A DNA stretch of 10,551 bases from positions 1 to 10,551 of the forward strand of contig JAGVII010000389.1 in the NCBI GenBank assembly GCA_020056155.1. The letters are read 5' to 3'. The position numbers and the translations under genes are program-made. The notes under the pieces were generated by a model that saw only the letters and a list, made by a program, of their open reading frames with translations, was not told the DNA's origin and searched no databases. The stretch comes from Afipia sp. (GTDB lineage: Bacteria; Pseudomonadota; Alphaproteobacteria; Rhizobiales; Xanthobacteraceae). Positions 1-10,526 of the stretch are shown one piece after another. Position 1 is the stretch's first letter, and each line of letters opens with the position of its first letter.

Positions 1-60
1 GAGTTCTACAATCTCGAAAAGATGTGGACCTCGGATAAACCGGCGGCAAAGGCACGCTGA
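1..60 (+). CDS. rsfS: Ribosome silencing factor RsfS, C-terminal end (5'-truncated)
   Basis: The reading frame entering at base 1 translates to EFYNLEKMWTSDKPAAKAR and stops at TGA 58-60. The FYNLEKMW segment matches the usual C-terminal end of RsfS/RsfA (Iojap family) in Rhizobiales. RsfS binds ribosomal protein L14 (uL14) on the 50S subunit and blocks subunit joining when nutrients are scarce; that role is family knowledge. Only 19 codons are present, so the call rests on this short motif and on rlmH following 54 nt later, the usual rsfS-rlmH order in bacteria. Confidence 0.8.
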   Translation, partial: EFYNLEKMWTSDKPAAKAR

Positions 61-114
61 GAGCGTTGAGCCGGTGCGTGTTCATGCGGCTGCGCGCATG
101 TTAGTTTGCGCGGC

Positions 115-597
115 ATGCGCATCGTTGTCATCGCCATTGGCCGCCTGAAGCAGGGCCCGGAACGGGAGCTTGCAGACCGATACCGCGAGCGGTTCGACGA
201 CATCGGCCGCAAGCTCGGCTTTCGCGGCCTCGAGATTCATGAAATTCCCGAAAGCCGCGCGCGCGATGTCGCCGCGCGAATGGCCGACGAAGCCGCCGCA
301 ATCTCGGCGCTGATTCCTGACAAATCGTCCATGATCGCGCTCGACGAGCGCGGCGAAACCATCGACAGCGCCGCATTCGCGCGGCATCTTGGCCGCTGGC
401 GCGACGAATCGGTTCCAACTGCTGTTTTTTTGATCGGCGGTGCGGACGGACTTTCGCCAGAATTGCGGCGCAAGGTCAAACTCAGCGTTGCGTTTGGCAA
501 AGCGACCTGGCCGCATCAAATGGTGCGCGTCATGCTGCTGGAACAGATTTACCGGGCTGCGACGATTTTATCCGGCCACCCGTACCATCGCGCGTAG
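115..597 (+). CDS. rlmH: 23S rRNA (pseudouridine1915-N3)-methyltransferase RlmH
   Basis: RlmH is a SPOUT-class methyltransferase. It uses S-adenosylmethionine to methylate N3 of pseudouridine 1915 in helix 69 of 23S rRNA on the assembled 70S ribosome. The 160-residue product is close to the usual RlmH length (about 155-160). It starts MRIVVIAIGRLKQGPE, carries the SAM-binding knot motif FLIGGADG (residues 105-112), and ends with the family helix HQMVRVMLLEQIYRA (134-148) and GHPYHR (154-159). I chose ATG 115 over the in-frame TTG at 106 because homologues begin at MR(I/L)VVIAIGRLK; no clear Shine-Dalgarno decides between them. It lies 54 nt after rsfS and 17 nt before the envC-like gene, so it is probably co-transcribed with both. 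One Ala follows the conserved terminal Arg. Confidence 0.95.
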   Translation: MRIVVIAIGRLKQGPERELADRYRERFDDIGRKLGFRGLEIHEIPESRARDVAARMADEAAAISALIPDKSSMIALDERGETIDSAAFARHLGRWRDESVPTAVFLIGGADGLSPELRRKVKLSVAFGKATWPHQMVRVMLLEQIYRAATILSGHPYHRA

Positions 598-614
598 GGC
601 ATGATCCCGAGACT

Positions 615-2018
615 ATGCCCACTCCAGGATCTCGAAAGATCGAACTGCCCGTGACCGACGCGACAGGCAATACAACTCCGCTGATCGTACGCAAGCTGGC
701 GCGCGGCGCAGCGCTACCGCTGTCTCTGGTGATTTCAGCGTTTCATGTCGCGGGCGGGATTGCGCCGGCCCGCGCACAAACCGCCGTCAAGCAGGCCACC
801 GCTCCGGACCCTGAGACGATCAAGCAGCGTACGCAGGAACTCGAAGCCGCCCGCGAACAGCAGAAGAAGGCCGCCGAACTCGAGCAGAAACTGAAGGCCG
901 ACATTGCGGCCATCGGTCAGGATAGGACCAAGCTCAACCAGCAACTGATCGGCATCGCCGGACAGGTGCGTGATGTTGAGGGCAAGATGGCCGACACCGA
1001 AGGCCGGCTGCGCCCGCTAGATGCCCGCGAGCTTCAGATTCGTGCCGCGCTTGAATCGCGCCGGGATGAAATCTCCGAGGTGCTCGCGGCCTTGCAGCGC
1101 GCCGGACGCCGCGCGCCGCCTGCGCTGTTCGTGAGGCCCGAAGATGCGTTGCAATCGCTGCGCACGGCAATGCTGCTCGGCGCCGTCGTTCCGGAGATGC
1201 GCACCCGCGCCGCCAAACTCGCCAGCGATCTCGGCGAACTGGTGAGCCTGCGCAAGAATATCGCGGAAGAGCGCGACCGGCTGGCGGCCGATCGCGACAA
1301 GCTCAATGAAGACCGCACGCGCCTTGCCGCACTCGTGCAGGAGCGTCAGAAAAAGCAGACCGAGACCGAGAAGGATATGGAAGCGGAGCGGCAGCGCGCC
1401 ATCGCGCTGTCCAGGCAGACCGAGAATCTTCAGGACCTGATCGCCAAGATGGAGCGAGACGTGAAGGCAGCAGCTCAGGCCGCGGCGGCGGCCGAACTAA
1501 AGGGCACGCCGGCATCGCTGAACGGCAAGCCCAATCTGGGTGCCCTGAAGGACCCCGCGCGATTGAGCCCGGCGGTCGCCTTCGGTTCCGCCAAGGGCCT
1601 TTTGCCGATCCCGGTTAACGGCACCCGGATTCGCCGTTTTGGCGGTTCCGACGGCGCCGGAGGCCAGGAAAAGGGCATTTCCATCGCCACCCGGCCCGGG
1701 GCGCAGGTCACAACACCGTGTGATGGTTGGGTTGTTTACTCAGGCCCGTTCCGGAGCTACGGACAACTCTTGATCCTCAATGCTGGCGGCGGGTATCATG
1801 TCCTGATCGCCGGGATGGAACGTATTTCGGTCACGATCGGGCAGTTTGTTCTAACGGGAGAACCGGTCGCGACGATGGGGACTACGTCTCAGGTCGCGTC
1901 AATTCTGGCGGCAGCGTCTAGCCAGCCTGTGCTCTATATTGAGTTCCGTAAGGACGGCACTCCAATCGATTCTGGTCCATGGTGGGCCGCAAGTGAAGGC
2001 CAAAAGGTTCGCGGATGA
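615..2018 (+). CDS. EnvC-like murein hydrolase activator (coiled coil plus degenerate LytM/M23 domain)
   Basis: This is a periplasmic protein of 467 residues. An N-terminal hydrophobic stretch (about 32-49) ends in a likely signal-peptidase site ARA|Q (52-55). A long charged coiled coil follows (about 68-290), with an Ala-rich end. A LytM/peptidase-M23 fold occupies about 326-462. Active M23 enzymes hold zinc with HxxxD, a further His and HxH. By hand alignment those positions read Glu352, Ser356, Gly400, Val439 and Tyr441, so the domain should not bind zinc. This matches the EnvC/NlpD type, which activates amidases rather than cutting peptidoglycan itself; that role is inferred from the family. 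The start is uncertain: ATG 615 gives a long n-region, and GTG 651 is an in-frame alternative. The stop overlaps the ctpA start by 4 nt. GC of the last part falls to roughly 52-62% per 60-nt line. Confidence 0.85.
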   Translation: MPTPGSRKIELPVTDATGNTTPLIVRKLARGAALPLSLVISAFHVAGGIAPARAQTAVKQATAPDPETIKQRTQELEAAREQQKKAAELEQKLKADIAAIGQDRTKLNQQLIGIAGQVRDVEGKMADTEGRLRPLDARELQIRAALESRRDEISEVLAALQRAGRRAPPALFVRPEDALQSLRTAMLLGAVVPEMRTRAAKLASDLGELVSLRKNIAEERDRLAADRDKLNEDRTRLAALVQERQKKQTETEKDMEAERQRAIALSRQTENLQDLIAKMERDVKAAAQAAAAAELKGTPASLNGKPNLGALKDPARLSPAVAFGSAKGLLPIPVNGTRIRRFGGSDGAGGQEKGISIATRPGAQVTTPCDGWVVYSGPFRSYGQLLILNAGGGYHVLIAGMERISVTIGQFVLTGEPVATMGTTSQVASILAAASSQPVLYIEFRKDGTPIDSGPWWAASEGQKVRG

Positions 2019-3358
2019 TGCGCAAGACTTCCCTGGTTCTCCTCAGCGTCGCAGCAGGCGCCGCGGCCACACTTTTCCTCACCCAGCCTCGCTCGGCACT
2101 GGTGGGATCGACGGCGCGCGCTGCGTCGTCCGACACTTATCGTCAGCTCAACCTGTTCGGCGATGTGTTCGAAAGGGTTCGCAGCGACTACGTCGAAAAG
2201 CCGGACGACAGCAAACTGGTCGAGACCGCGATCAGCGGCATGCTCACCGGCCTCGATCCGCATTCCAGCTACATGGACGCGAAGAGCTTCCGCGACATGC
2301 AGGTGCAGACGCGCGGCGAGTTCGGCGGCCTCGGCATCGAGGTCACGATGGAAGAGGGTCTCATCAAGGTGGTGTCGCCCATCGACGAGACGCCCGCCTC
2401 CAAGGCCGGAATCATGGCCAACGATATCATTACTCAACTCGACGATGAAGCGGTGCAGGGCCTGACCCTGAACCAGGCCGTCGAAAAGATGCGCGGCCCG
2501 GTCAACACCAAGATCAAGCTCAAGATCATCCGCAAGGGACAGGACAAGCCCCTCGATATCACGCTGACACGCGACAACATTCGGGTGCGCTCGGTGCGCG
2601 CGCGCGTCGAAAGCGACGACATCGCCTATATCCGTATCACCACCTTCAACGAACAGACCACCGAAGGCCTGAAGCGCGAGATGGCGAACCTGACCACGCA
2701 GATCGGTCCGGACAAGATCAAGGGCTACATTCTCGACATGCGCAACAATCCGGGCGGTCTGCTTGAAGAGGCCGTGTCGGTCTCTGATGCATTCCTGGAT
2801 CGCGGCGAGATCGTTTCGACCCGTGGCCGCAACGCCGAGGAAACCCAGCGCCGCACTGCCAAGCCCGGCGACCTTGCCAAGGGCAAGCCGGTGATCGTGC
2901 TGATCAACGGCGGCTCGGCCTCAGCGTCGGAAATCGTTGCCGGCGCGCTGCAGGATCACAAGCGGGCGACGCTGCTGGGCAGCCGCTCGTTCGGCAAGGG
3001 ATCGGTGCAGACCATCATCCCGCTCGGCTCCGGCAACGGCGCGTTGCGGCTGACCACGGCGCGCTACTTCACGCCGTCGGGCAAGTCGATCCAGGCCAAG
3101 GGCATCACTCCGGATATTGAGGTCCTGCAGGACGTTCCCGACGACCTCAAGTCGAAGACCGACACCAAGGGCGAAGCCTCGCTGCGCGGTCATCTCAAGG
3201 CCGAGGGCCAGGAAGAGACCGGATCGCAGTCCTATGTTCCACCGGATGCCAAGAACGACAAGGCGCTCAAGATGGCCGCCGATCTTCTCCATGGCATCAA
3301 GCAGACCACGTCGGCTCCGGCTCCGACCGACAAGGCCTCGAACAAGGCTGCGAACTGA
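2015..3358 (+). CDS. ctpA: Carboxy-terminal processing protease CtpA (S41 family)
   Basis: CtpA is a periplasmic, probably membrane- or lipid-associated serine protease of 447 residues that trims or degrades proteins from their C-termini. A signal segment covers residues 5-24, with a possible cleavage near ARA 34-36. A PDZ domain follows (about 98-175, starting GEFGGLGIEV), then the S41 catalytic core (about 200-370) with DMRNNPGG (241-248). The catalytic Ser303 lies in GGSASASEI (299-307). Lys328 and Gln332 lie in FGKGSVQ. The Ser-to-Lys distance of 25 equals that in E. coli Prc, so the enzyme looks intact. The C-terminal tail is Ala/Lys/Thr-rich. ATG 2015 overlaps the upstream stop (ATGA), with AAAAGG at 2002-2007 as ribosome site; ATG 2018 is also possible. 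Coupling to the EnvC-like gene suggests a shared cell-wall role. Confidence 0.95.
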   Translation: MMRKTSLVLLSVAAGAAATLFLTQPRSALVGSTARAASSDTYRQLNLFGDVFERVRSDYVEKPDDSKLVETAISGMLTGLDPHSSYMDAKSFRDMQVQTRGEFGGLGIEVTMEEGLIKVVSPIDETPASKAGIMANDIITQLDDEAVQGLTLNQAVEKMRGPVNTKIKLKIIRKGQDKPLDITLTRDNIRVRSVRARVESDDIAYIRITTFNEQTTEGLKREMANLTTQIGPDKIKGYILDMRNNPGGLLEEAVSVSDAFLDRGEIVSTRGRNAEETQRRTAKPGDLAKGKPVIVLINGGSASASEIVAGALQDHKRATLLGSRSFGKGSVQTIIPLGSGNGALRLTTARYFTPSGKSIQAKGITPDIEVLQDVPDDLKSKTDTKGEASLRGHLKAEGQEETGSQSYVPPDAKNDKALKMAADLLHGIKQTTSAPAPTDKASNKAAN

Positions 3359-3386
3359 CAGCGCAGACAGGTTCCTTTCTCCGATC

Positions 3387-3412
3387 AAGGGCGGCTTCCG
3401 GGCCGCCCTTTT
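3387..3412 (+). terminator. Intrinsic terminator after ctpA
   Basis: A perfect 9-bp GC-rich stem (AAGGGCGGC 3387-3395 with GCCGCCCTT 3402-3410) encloses a 6-nt loop and runs into a T tract at 3409-3412. It starts 28 nt after the ctpA stop and probably ends the rsfS-rlmH-envC-ctpA transcript. The following deacetylase gene would then need its own promoter somewhere in 3413-3507. Confidence 0.85.
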
Positions 3413-3507
3413 CATTGCGCTCGGGCATCTTGGAACCCAAGCCTTGACGTTCAGCCTTGCCGGGGCCGTGGTAGAATTCCCGGATTGATTCGCGGGGGTT
3501 GAGCGCA

Positions 3508-4710
3508 GTGACAACCGACGATCTGAGCGCACCGCTCGGACAAGATCGGCCGCGCAAGCGGCGATACCGGCTTCCGTTCAGCGCGCCACAGGCGATCGCT
3601 GGACTGCTCGGGCTATTCCTGCTGACCTTTCTGAGCTTCGCGGTTTTCAACCACAACCCGATGGGCGGAGAGCCTTTGGCGCGGGTGTCCTACGATCCCG
3701 CCACGCTGCCTGGCGAGGGTGCCGCGAAATCGGCTGGCCCTGCGCCTGCAATGCCCAAGGAGGCCGCCGCTGCCGCGAAAGAGCCTGCCGCCGGCCGTCA
3801 GACAGTGACCATCATCGACGGCTCCAGCGGCGCACGACAGGACGTGCTCATCGGTGCAGGCTCCGACACCGCGGCGAACACAGATGCCCAGCCCGCAGTG
3901 ATCGCTGGCGTCAATCCAAAGCTGCTCGAGTCGTCACGCTATGGCATGATCCCCATCGCCGCCGATGGATTGAAGTCCTTTCGTGCCTATGCCGCCGGCA
4001 GCGACGCCTCCCGCGCCAGTGTGGCCAGGAAGCCGACCATCGCCATCGTTGTGACCGGTCTCGGCGTCGGCGCCGCGAAAACCGCCGACGCCATCGCCAA
4101 GCTCCCGGGCGCGGTGACGCTGGCATTCACACCCTACGGTTCGGACCCCGGAAAACTGGTCGAGCGCGCCCGCGCGCAGAAACATGAAGTGCTGCTCCAG
4201 GTTCCGATGGAGCCGTTCGATTACCCGGACAACGATCCCGGACCGCAGACGCTGCTCACCACGCTGTCCGCCGAGCAGAACGCCGATCGCCTGGCCTGGC
4301 ATATGAGCCGCTTTCAGGGCTACGTCGGCATCGCCAATTTCATGGGGTCGCGCTTCGTCGCGACCGACGCCGCGATGCAGCCGCTCATCAAGGAAGCGGC
4401 CCGGCGCGGTCTCGCATGGCTCGACGACGGCAGCGCGCCGCGCAGCGTTGCAGGCGTGATCGCGGAAGGACAGGCGATGCCCTTCGCGAAAGCAGATGTC
4501 GGCATCGACACCGTGCCGACACCGGCGGAGATCGATCGGGCGCTGACGCGGCTCGAAACACTGGCGAAGGAGCGCGGATCGGCCGTGGGCGTCGCGTCCG
4601 CGCTGCCGATTTCGATCGAACGGATCGGAACCTGGGCGAAGCAACTCGAGGCCCGCGGCATCACGCTGGTGCCGTTGACAACGGTGATGCTGAAACCAAA
4701 ATCTAGCTAG
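3508..4710 (+). CDS. Divergent polysaccharide deacetylase family protein, membrane-anchored
   Basis: The 400-residue protein has a basic cytoplasmic N-terminus (RPRKRRYR, 14-21), one transmembrane helix (about 29-47), a low-complexity Ala/Pro/Gly linker (about 65-130), and a C-terminal domain (about 176-396) of the divergent polysaccharide deacetylase type (Polysacc_deac_2, YibQ-like). Family landmarks are TIAIVVTGLG (177-186), VPMEPFDYP (232-240), GIANFMGSRF (274-283) and LDDGSA (305-310). Typical members read IDDxG and NNHMGS at the first and third of these, so acidic and His ligand positions appear replaced by Thr/Gly and Phe. Catalytic activity is therefore doubtful and the substrate unknown. 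I chose GTG 3508 because GGGGG at 3494-3498 lies 9 nt upstream; TTG 3499 would sit directly on that site. It is separated from ctpA by a terminator and is followed by rppH. Confidence 0.82.
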   Translation: MTTDDLSAPLGQDRPRKRRYRLPFSAPQAIAGLLGLFLLTFLSFAVFNHNPMGGEPLARVSYDPATLPGEGAAKSAGPAPAMPKEAAAAAKEPAAGRQTVTIIDGSSGARQDVLIGAGSDTAANTDAQPAVIAGVNPKLLESSRYGMIPIAADGLKSFRAYAAGSDASRASVARKPTIAIVVTGLGVGAAKTADAIAKLPGAVTLAFTPYGSDPGKLVERARAQKHEVLLQVPMEPFDYPDNDPGPQTLLTTLSAEQNADRLAWHMSRFQGYVGIANFMGSRFVATDAAMQPLIKEAARRGLAWLDDGSAPRSVAGVIAEGQAMPFAKADVGIDTVPTPAEIDRALTRLETLAKERGSAVGVASALPISIERIGTWAKQLEARGITLVPLTTVMLKPKSS

Positions 4711-4815
4711 GCGTGACCGGCAAGCTGGAACCCGGTTTCCGGCACCGTCGCACGAACGAACGAATTGAGTGCGGCTGGCGCGCTTGGACGGACCGGGATC
4801 AAAGGCTTTAGTGGA

Positions 4816-5316
4816 ATGACGCGTTACGACGATCTGCCCTACCGGACCTGCGTCGGGATCATGCTGATCAATCCGGACGGGCTCGTGTTCATCGGCCGCC
4901 GTGCCGGCGGACCGGAACACGTCGATCAGACCCATGTCTGGCAGATGCCCCAAGGCGGCGTCGATAGCGGCGAAGACACGTGGGCGGCCGCCAAGCGTGA
5001 GCTCTATGAAGAGACCAATGCACGCTCGGTGGAAAAGCTGGGTGAAGTGCCGGAATGGCTGACCTACGACATCCCGCGCACCGTCGCCGGCCGCGCCTGG
5101 AAGGGCAGGTTTCGCGGGCAGAAGCAGAAGTGGTACGCGCTCCGGTTCACCGGCAAGGACAGCGAGATCAATGTCGCTTCACCGGCCGGCCACAAGCCGG
5201 AGTTCATCGACTGGCGCTGGGAGCCGATGAAGAATCTGCCCGAACTGATCGTGCCGTTCAAACGGCCGGTCTATGAGCGGGTGGTCAGGGAATTCACCAG
5301 GTTCGCCGGGAAATAG
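4816..5316 (+). CDS. rppH: RNA pyrophosphohydrolase RppH (Nudix hydrolase)
   Basis: RppH removes phosphate from the 5' triphosphate end of mRNAs, which opens them to RNase E decay; related enzymes also split dinucleoside polyphosphates. The 166-residue product fits the family length. It starts [19 protein letters not shown], as rhizobial RppH proteins do. The Nudix box runs from Gly47 through Glu53, Arg61, Glu62, Glu65 and Glu66, keeping all metal-binding residues; the box Gly near the end is Asn68. WQMPQGG (42-48), LTYDIPR (82-88) and [11 protein letters not shown] (101-111) are further RppH hallmarks. I chose ATG 4816 because AAAGG at 4801-4805 lies upstream and homologues begin there; the longer in-frame TTG 4765 lacks a ribosome site. 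It lies 105 nt after the deacetylase-like gene and ends just before a bidirectional terminator shared with atpC. Confidence 0.95.
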   Translation: MTRYDDLPYRTCVGIMLINPDGLVFIGRRAGGPEHVDQTHVWQMPQGGVDSGEDTWAAAKRELYEETNARSVEKLGEVPEWLTYDIPRTVAGRAWKGRFRGQKQKWYALRFTGKDSEINVASPAGHKPEFIDWRWEPMKNLPELIVPFKRPVYERVVREFTRFAGK

Positions 5317-5329
5317 TATGTCCAGATGC

Positions 5330-5356
5330 AAAAAGCCCTGCGATGCAGGGCTTTTC
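5330..5356. terminator. Bidirectional terminator between rppH and atpC
   Basis: A perfect 11-bp inverted repeat (AAAAGCCCTGC 5331-5341 with GCAGGGCTTTT 5345-5355) has a 3-nt loop. It carries a T run on the + strand (5352-5355) and a five-base T run on the - strand (complement of 5330-5334). It lies between two convergent stop codons, 14 nt after rppH and 21 nt after atpC, so it can end both transcripts. Confidence 0.9.
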
Positions 5357-5376
5357 ACGCTTGGCTATGACAGCGC

Positions 5377-5787
5377 TCAGTGCATCGCTGTCGAACTGAC
5401 GATCTGCCGCTGGATGGTCTTGAAGTGATCGAGCCGCTCGATCGCCTGATCGAGGACCGAACCTTCCTTTTCCTTCAGATCTTCTTCCATCTGGGCGATC
5501 TTGTCGGCGAAGGCGGCGGCGTCGAGTTCGGCCACCGATGTTGCGGTGTCCGCAAGGACCGTAAGGCCCTTCTCGGAGATTTCCGCAAGGCCACCCAGCA
5601 CGATGATCTTCTCGTGCTTGCCGCCAACGGTCACGGTCATGATGCCGGGGCGAATGCTTGCCACCAGCGGTGCATGACCGGCCATCACGCCGAGGTCACC
5701 CTCGACGCCGGGAATATCGACCTGCTCGACTTCGCCGGAGAAGGCGATTCTTTCAGGCGATACGAGATCGAAGTGGAAGGTGGCCAT
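5377..5787 (-). CDS. atpC: ATP synthase F1 epsilon subunit
   Basis: Epsilon is part of the central stalk of F1Fo ATP synthase, linking gamma to the c-ring and restraining ATP hydrolysis. The 136-residue protein is close to E. coli epsilon (139). The N-terminal beta-sandwich (about 1-85) includes [23 protein letters not shown] and [13 protein letters not shown] two-helix C-terminal region (about 88-136) is rich in Glu/Lys/Asp. The start ATG is preceded by AGAGAAG, a modest ribosome site. It is last in the atpHAGDC operon and lies 137 nt after atpD, a gap filled by an extragenic palindromic repeat that may affect its expression. The terminator just beyond it is shared with rppH. Confidence 0.96.
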   Translation of the reverse strand: MATFHFDLVSPERIAFSGEVEQVDIPGVEGDLGVMAGHAPLVASIRPGIMTVTVGGKHEKIIVLGGLAEISEKGLTVLADTATSVAELDAAAFADKIAQMEEDLKEKEGSVLDQAIERLDHFKTIQRQIVSSTAMH

Positions 5788-5805
5788 TGCTTCTCTGCCT
5801 GCTTC

Positions 5806-5920
5806 ACCTCTCCCGCTTGCGGGGGAGGTCGACCGGCAAAGCCGGTCGGGTTGGGGTCACATCTTGAAAGGAAGCAAACGCCCCCTCCCCAACCCTCCCC
5901 CGTAAACGGGAGAGGGAGGT
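5806..5920. repeat. Composite inverted palindromic extragenic repeat between atpD and atpC
   Basis: Four pairings are visible. (1) Stem 5806-5816/5819-5829 has 11 pairs, one of them T-G, around a TT loop. (2) A perfect 8-bp stem CGACCGGC 5830-5837/5841-5848 has loop AAA. (3) GGGTTGGGG 5848-5856 pairs perfectly with CCCCAACCC 5887-5895. (4) Stem 5894-5902/5907-5915 has one C/A mismatch. The two ends are approximate inverted copies, each a CCTCTCCCG-type hairpin next to GGGTTGGGG, and the left copy carries the extra CGACCGGC hairpin. The pattern resembles the CTCTCCC...GGGGAGG intergenic repeats common in Bradyrhizobium-like genomes; that comparison is from memory. It occupies nearly all of the atpD-atpC gap and would be transcribed in the operon mRNA. 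Confidence 0.8.
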
Positions 5921-5924
5921 AAAC

Positions 5925-7370
<1,446 letters not shown>

Positions 7371-7395
7371 AAACTCGGTCTATGCGGCGGTCGGC

Positions 7396-8274
7396 CTAAA
7401 TGGCCTCGGCGCCGGAGATGATTTCGATCAGTTCCTTGGTAATCATCGCCTGGCGGGTGCGGTTGTAGATCAGCGTCTGCTTGCGGATCATGTCGCCGGC
7501 GTTGCGGGTCGCGTTGTCCATCGCGCTCATCTGCGCGCCGTAGAACGACGCGTTGTTTTCGAGCAGCGCACGGAAAATCTGCACCGCGAGATTGCGCGGC
7601 AGCAGGCTCGAGAGAATTTCGTCTTCGGCCGGCTCGTAGTCGTAAATTGCGGCCGCGCCGTTCGTGGCTTCTTTTTCTTCAAGCACGAGCGGAATGATCT
7701 GCTGGGCGGTCGGGACCTGCGCGATCACCGACTTGAAGCGCGAGTAGAACAGCGTGCAGACATCGAAGTCGCCGGCCTCGAACATCGCGACGACCTGCTT
7801 GGCGATGTCCTCGGCGTTTTTGAAGCCGAGCACCTTCACCGAGCGCAGTTCGACGTGTTCAACGATCTGCTTGTCGAACTGGCGGCGGAGTTGTTCGTAG
7901 CCCTTGCGTCCGACACAGAAGAACTTGACCTCTTTGCCCTGGTTCATCAGGGAGAGCGCACGCTCGCGCGCCAGGCGCACGATGGACGAGTTGAACGCGC
8001 CCGACAGGCCACGCTCGCCGGTGCACACCAGCAGCAGGTGAACCTTGTCGTTGCCGGTACCGGCAAGCAATGCGGGCGCGGTGCCGGAGCCGGCCGCCGC
8101 ACCCGCGATGTTGCTGATCACGGCGTCCATGCGCTCGGCATAGGGACGCGCCGCTTCGGCCGCGGTCTGGGCACGGCGCAACTTCGACGCCGCAACCATT
8201 TGCATGGCCTTGGTGATCTTCTGCGTCGCCTTGGTCGAGGCGATGCGGACACGCATGTCCTTGAGAGACGCCAT
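7396..8274 (-). CDS. atpG: ATP synthase F1 gamma subunit
   Basis: Gamma is the rotating central shaft of F1, coupling c-ring rotation to conformational change in the beta subunits. The 292-residue protein is close to E. coli gamma (287). The N-terminal helix [35 protein letters not shown] (described by its parts: [21 protein letters not shown]) and the C-terminal helix ending [15 protein letters not shown] form the coiled-coil shaft, and both are strongly conserved. [16 protein letters not shown] in the middle is the usual start of the Rossmann-like domain. The ribosome site GGGTGAG lies upstream of ATG. It follows atpA after an 87-nt gap containing a 9-bp stem, and precedes atpD by 40 nt. 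Confidence 0.98.
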   Translation of the reverse strand: MASLKDMRVRIASTKATQKITKAMQMVAASKLRRAQTAAEAARPYAERMDAVISNIAGAAAGSGTAPALLAGTGNDKVHLLLVCTGERGLSGAFNSSIVRLARERALSLMNQGKEVKFFCVGRKGYEQLRRQFDKQIVEHVELRSVKVLGFKNAEDIAKQVVAMFEAGDFDVCTLFYSRFKSVIAQVPTAQQIIPLVLEEKEATNGAAAIYDYEPAEDEILSSLLPRNLAVQIFRALLENNASFYGAQMSAMDNATRNAGDMIRKQTLIYNRTRQAMITKELIEIISGAEAI

Positions 8275-8325
8275 TCTTTATCTCACCCTGACGATCCAGC
8301 CTCACACCGGATCGCAACCCCAGTT

Positions 8326-8355
8326 TCGCCGCGCACGAACGGATCGGCGCGGCGA
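8326..8355. other. 9-bp inverted repeat in the atpA-atpG gap
   Basis: TCGCCGCGC (8326-8334) pairs perfectly with GCGCGGCGA (8347-8355) around a 12-nt loop, starting 6 nt after the atpA stop in the direction of transcription. No T tract follows on the - strand, so it does not look like a terminator. It could be an mRNA processing or stability element, or a chance pairing in GC-rich DNA. Confidence 0.45.
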
Positions 8356-8361
8356 CGCTAA

Positions 8362-10454
<2,093 letters not shown>

Positions 10455-10508
10455 AAATATCTCTTCTTGCTGTCGAATGACCAAGGATAAGACCATCGCC
10501 GACATACC

Positions 10509-10526
10509 GGTGTCAGGCACGACACC
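10509..10526. repeat. Inverted repeat upstream of atpH
   Basis: GGTGTC (10509-10514) pairs with GACACC (10521-10526) around a 6-nt spacer, 55 nt upstream of the atpH GTG. It could be a protein-binding site or a leader hairpin of the F1 operon. On the - strand CTTGGT, a 17-nt spacer and TATGTC overlap it, a weak resemblance to a housekeeping promoter. The length is short enough to be chance. The rest of 10455-10551 shows nothing else recognisable. Confidence 0.3.

Noticed and set aside
106..114. TTG start adding three residues to RlmH
   Set aside because: Homologues begin at the ATG at 115.
3432..3451. GGAAC...CGTT as a general stress (EcfG-type) promoter
   Set aside because: The spacing is 11 nt rather than the usual 16-17 nt.
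3444..3477. TTGACG and TAGAAT as a promoter for the deacetylase gene
   Set aside because: The spacer is 22 nt, too long for a housekeeping promoter. A promoter is expected in this gap, but this pair does not support one.
4753..4764. Triple CGAA tandem repeat before rppH
   Set aside because: Three 4-nt units are too short to be meaningful.
3934..4953. A 339-codon - strand frame across the deacetylase and rppH genes
   Set aside because: It spans two clear + strand genes and reads as low-quality, Arg/His/Gly-rich sequence.
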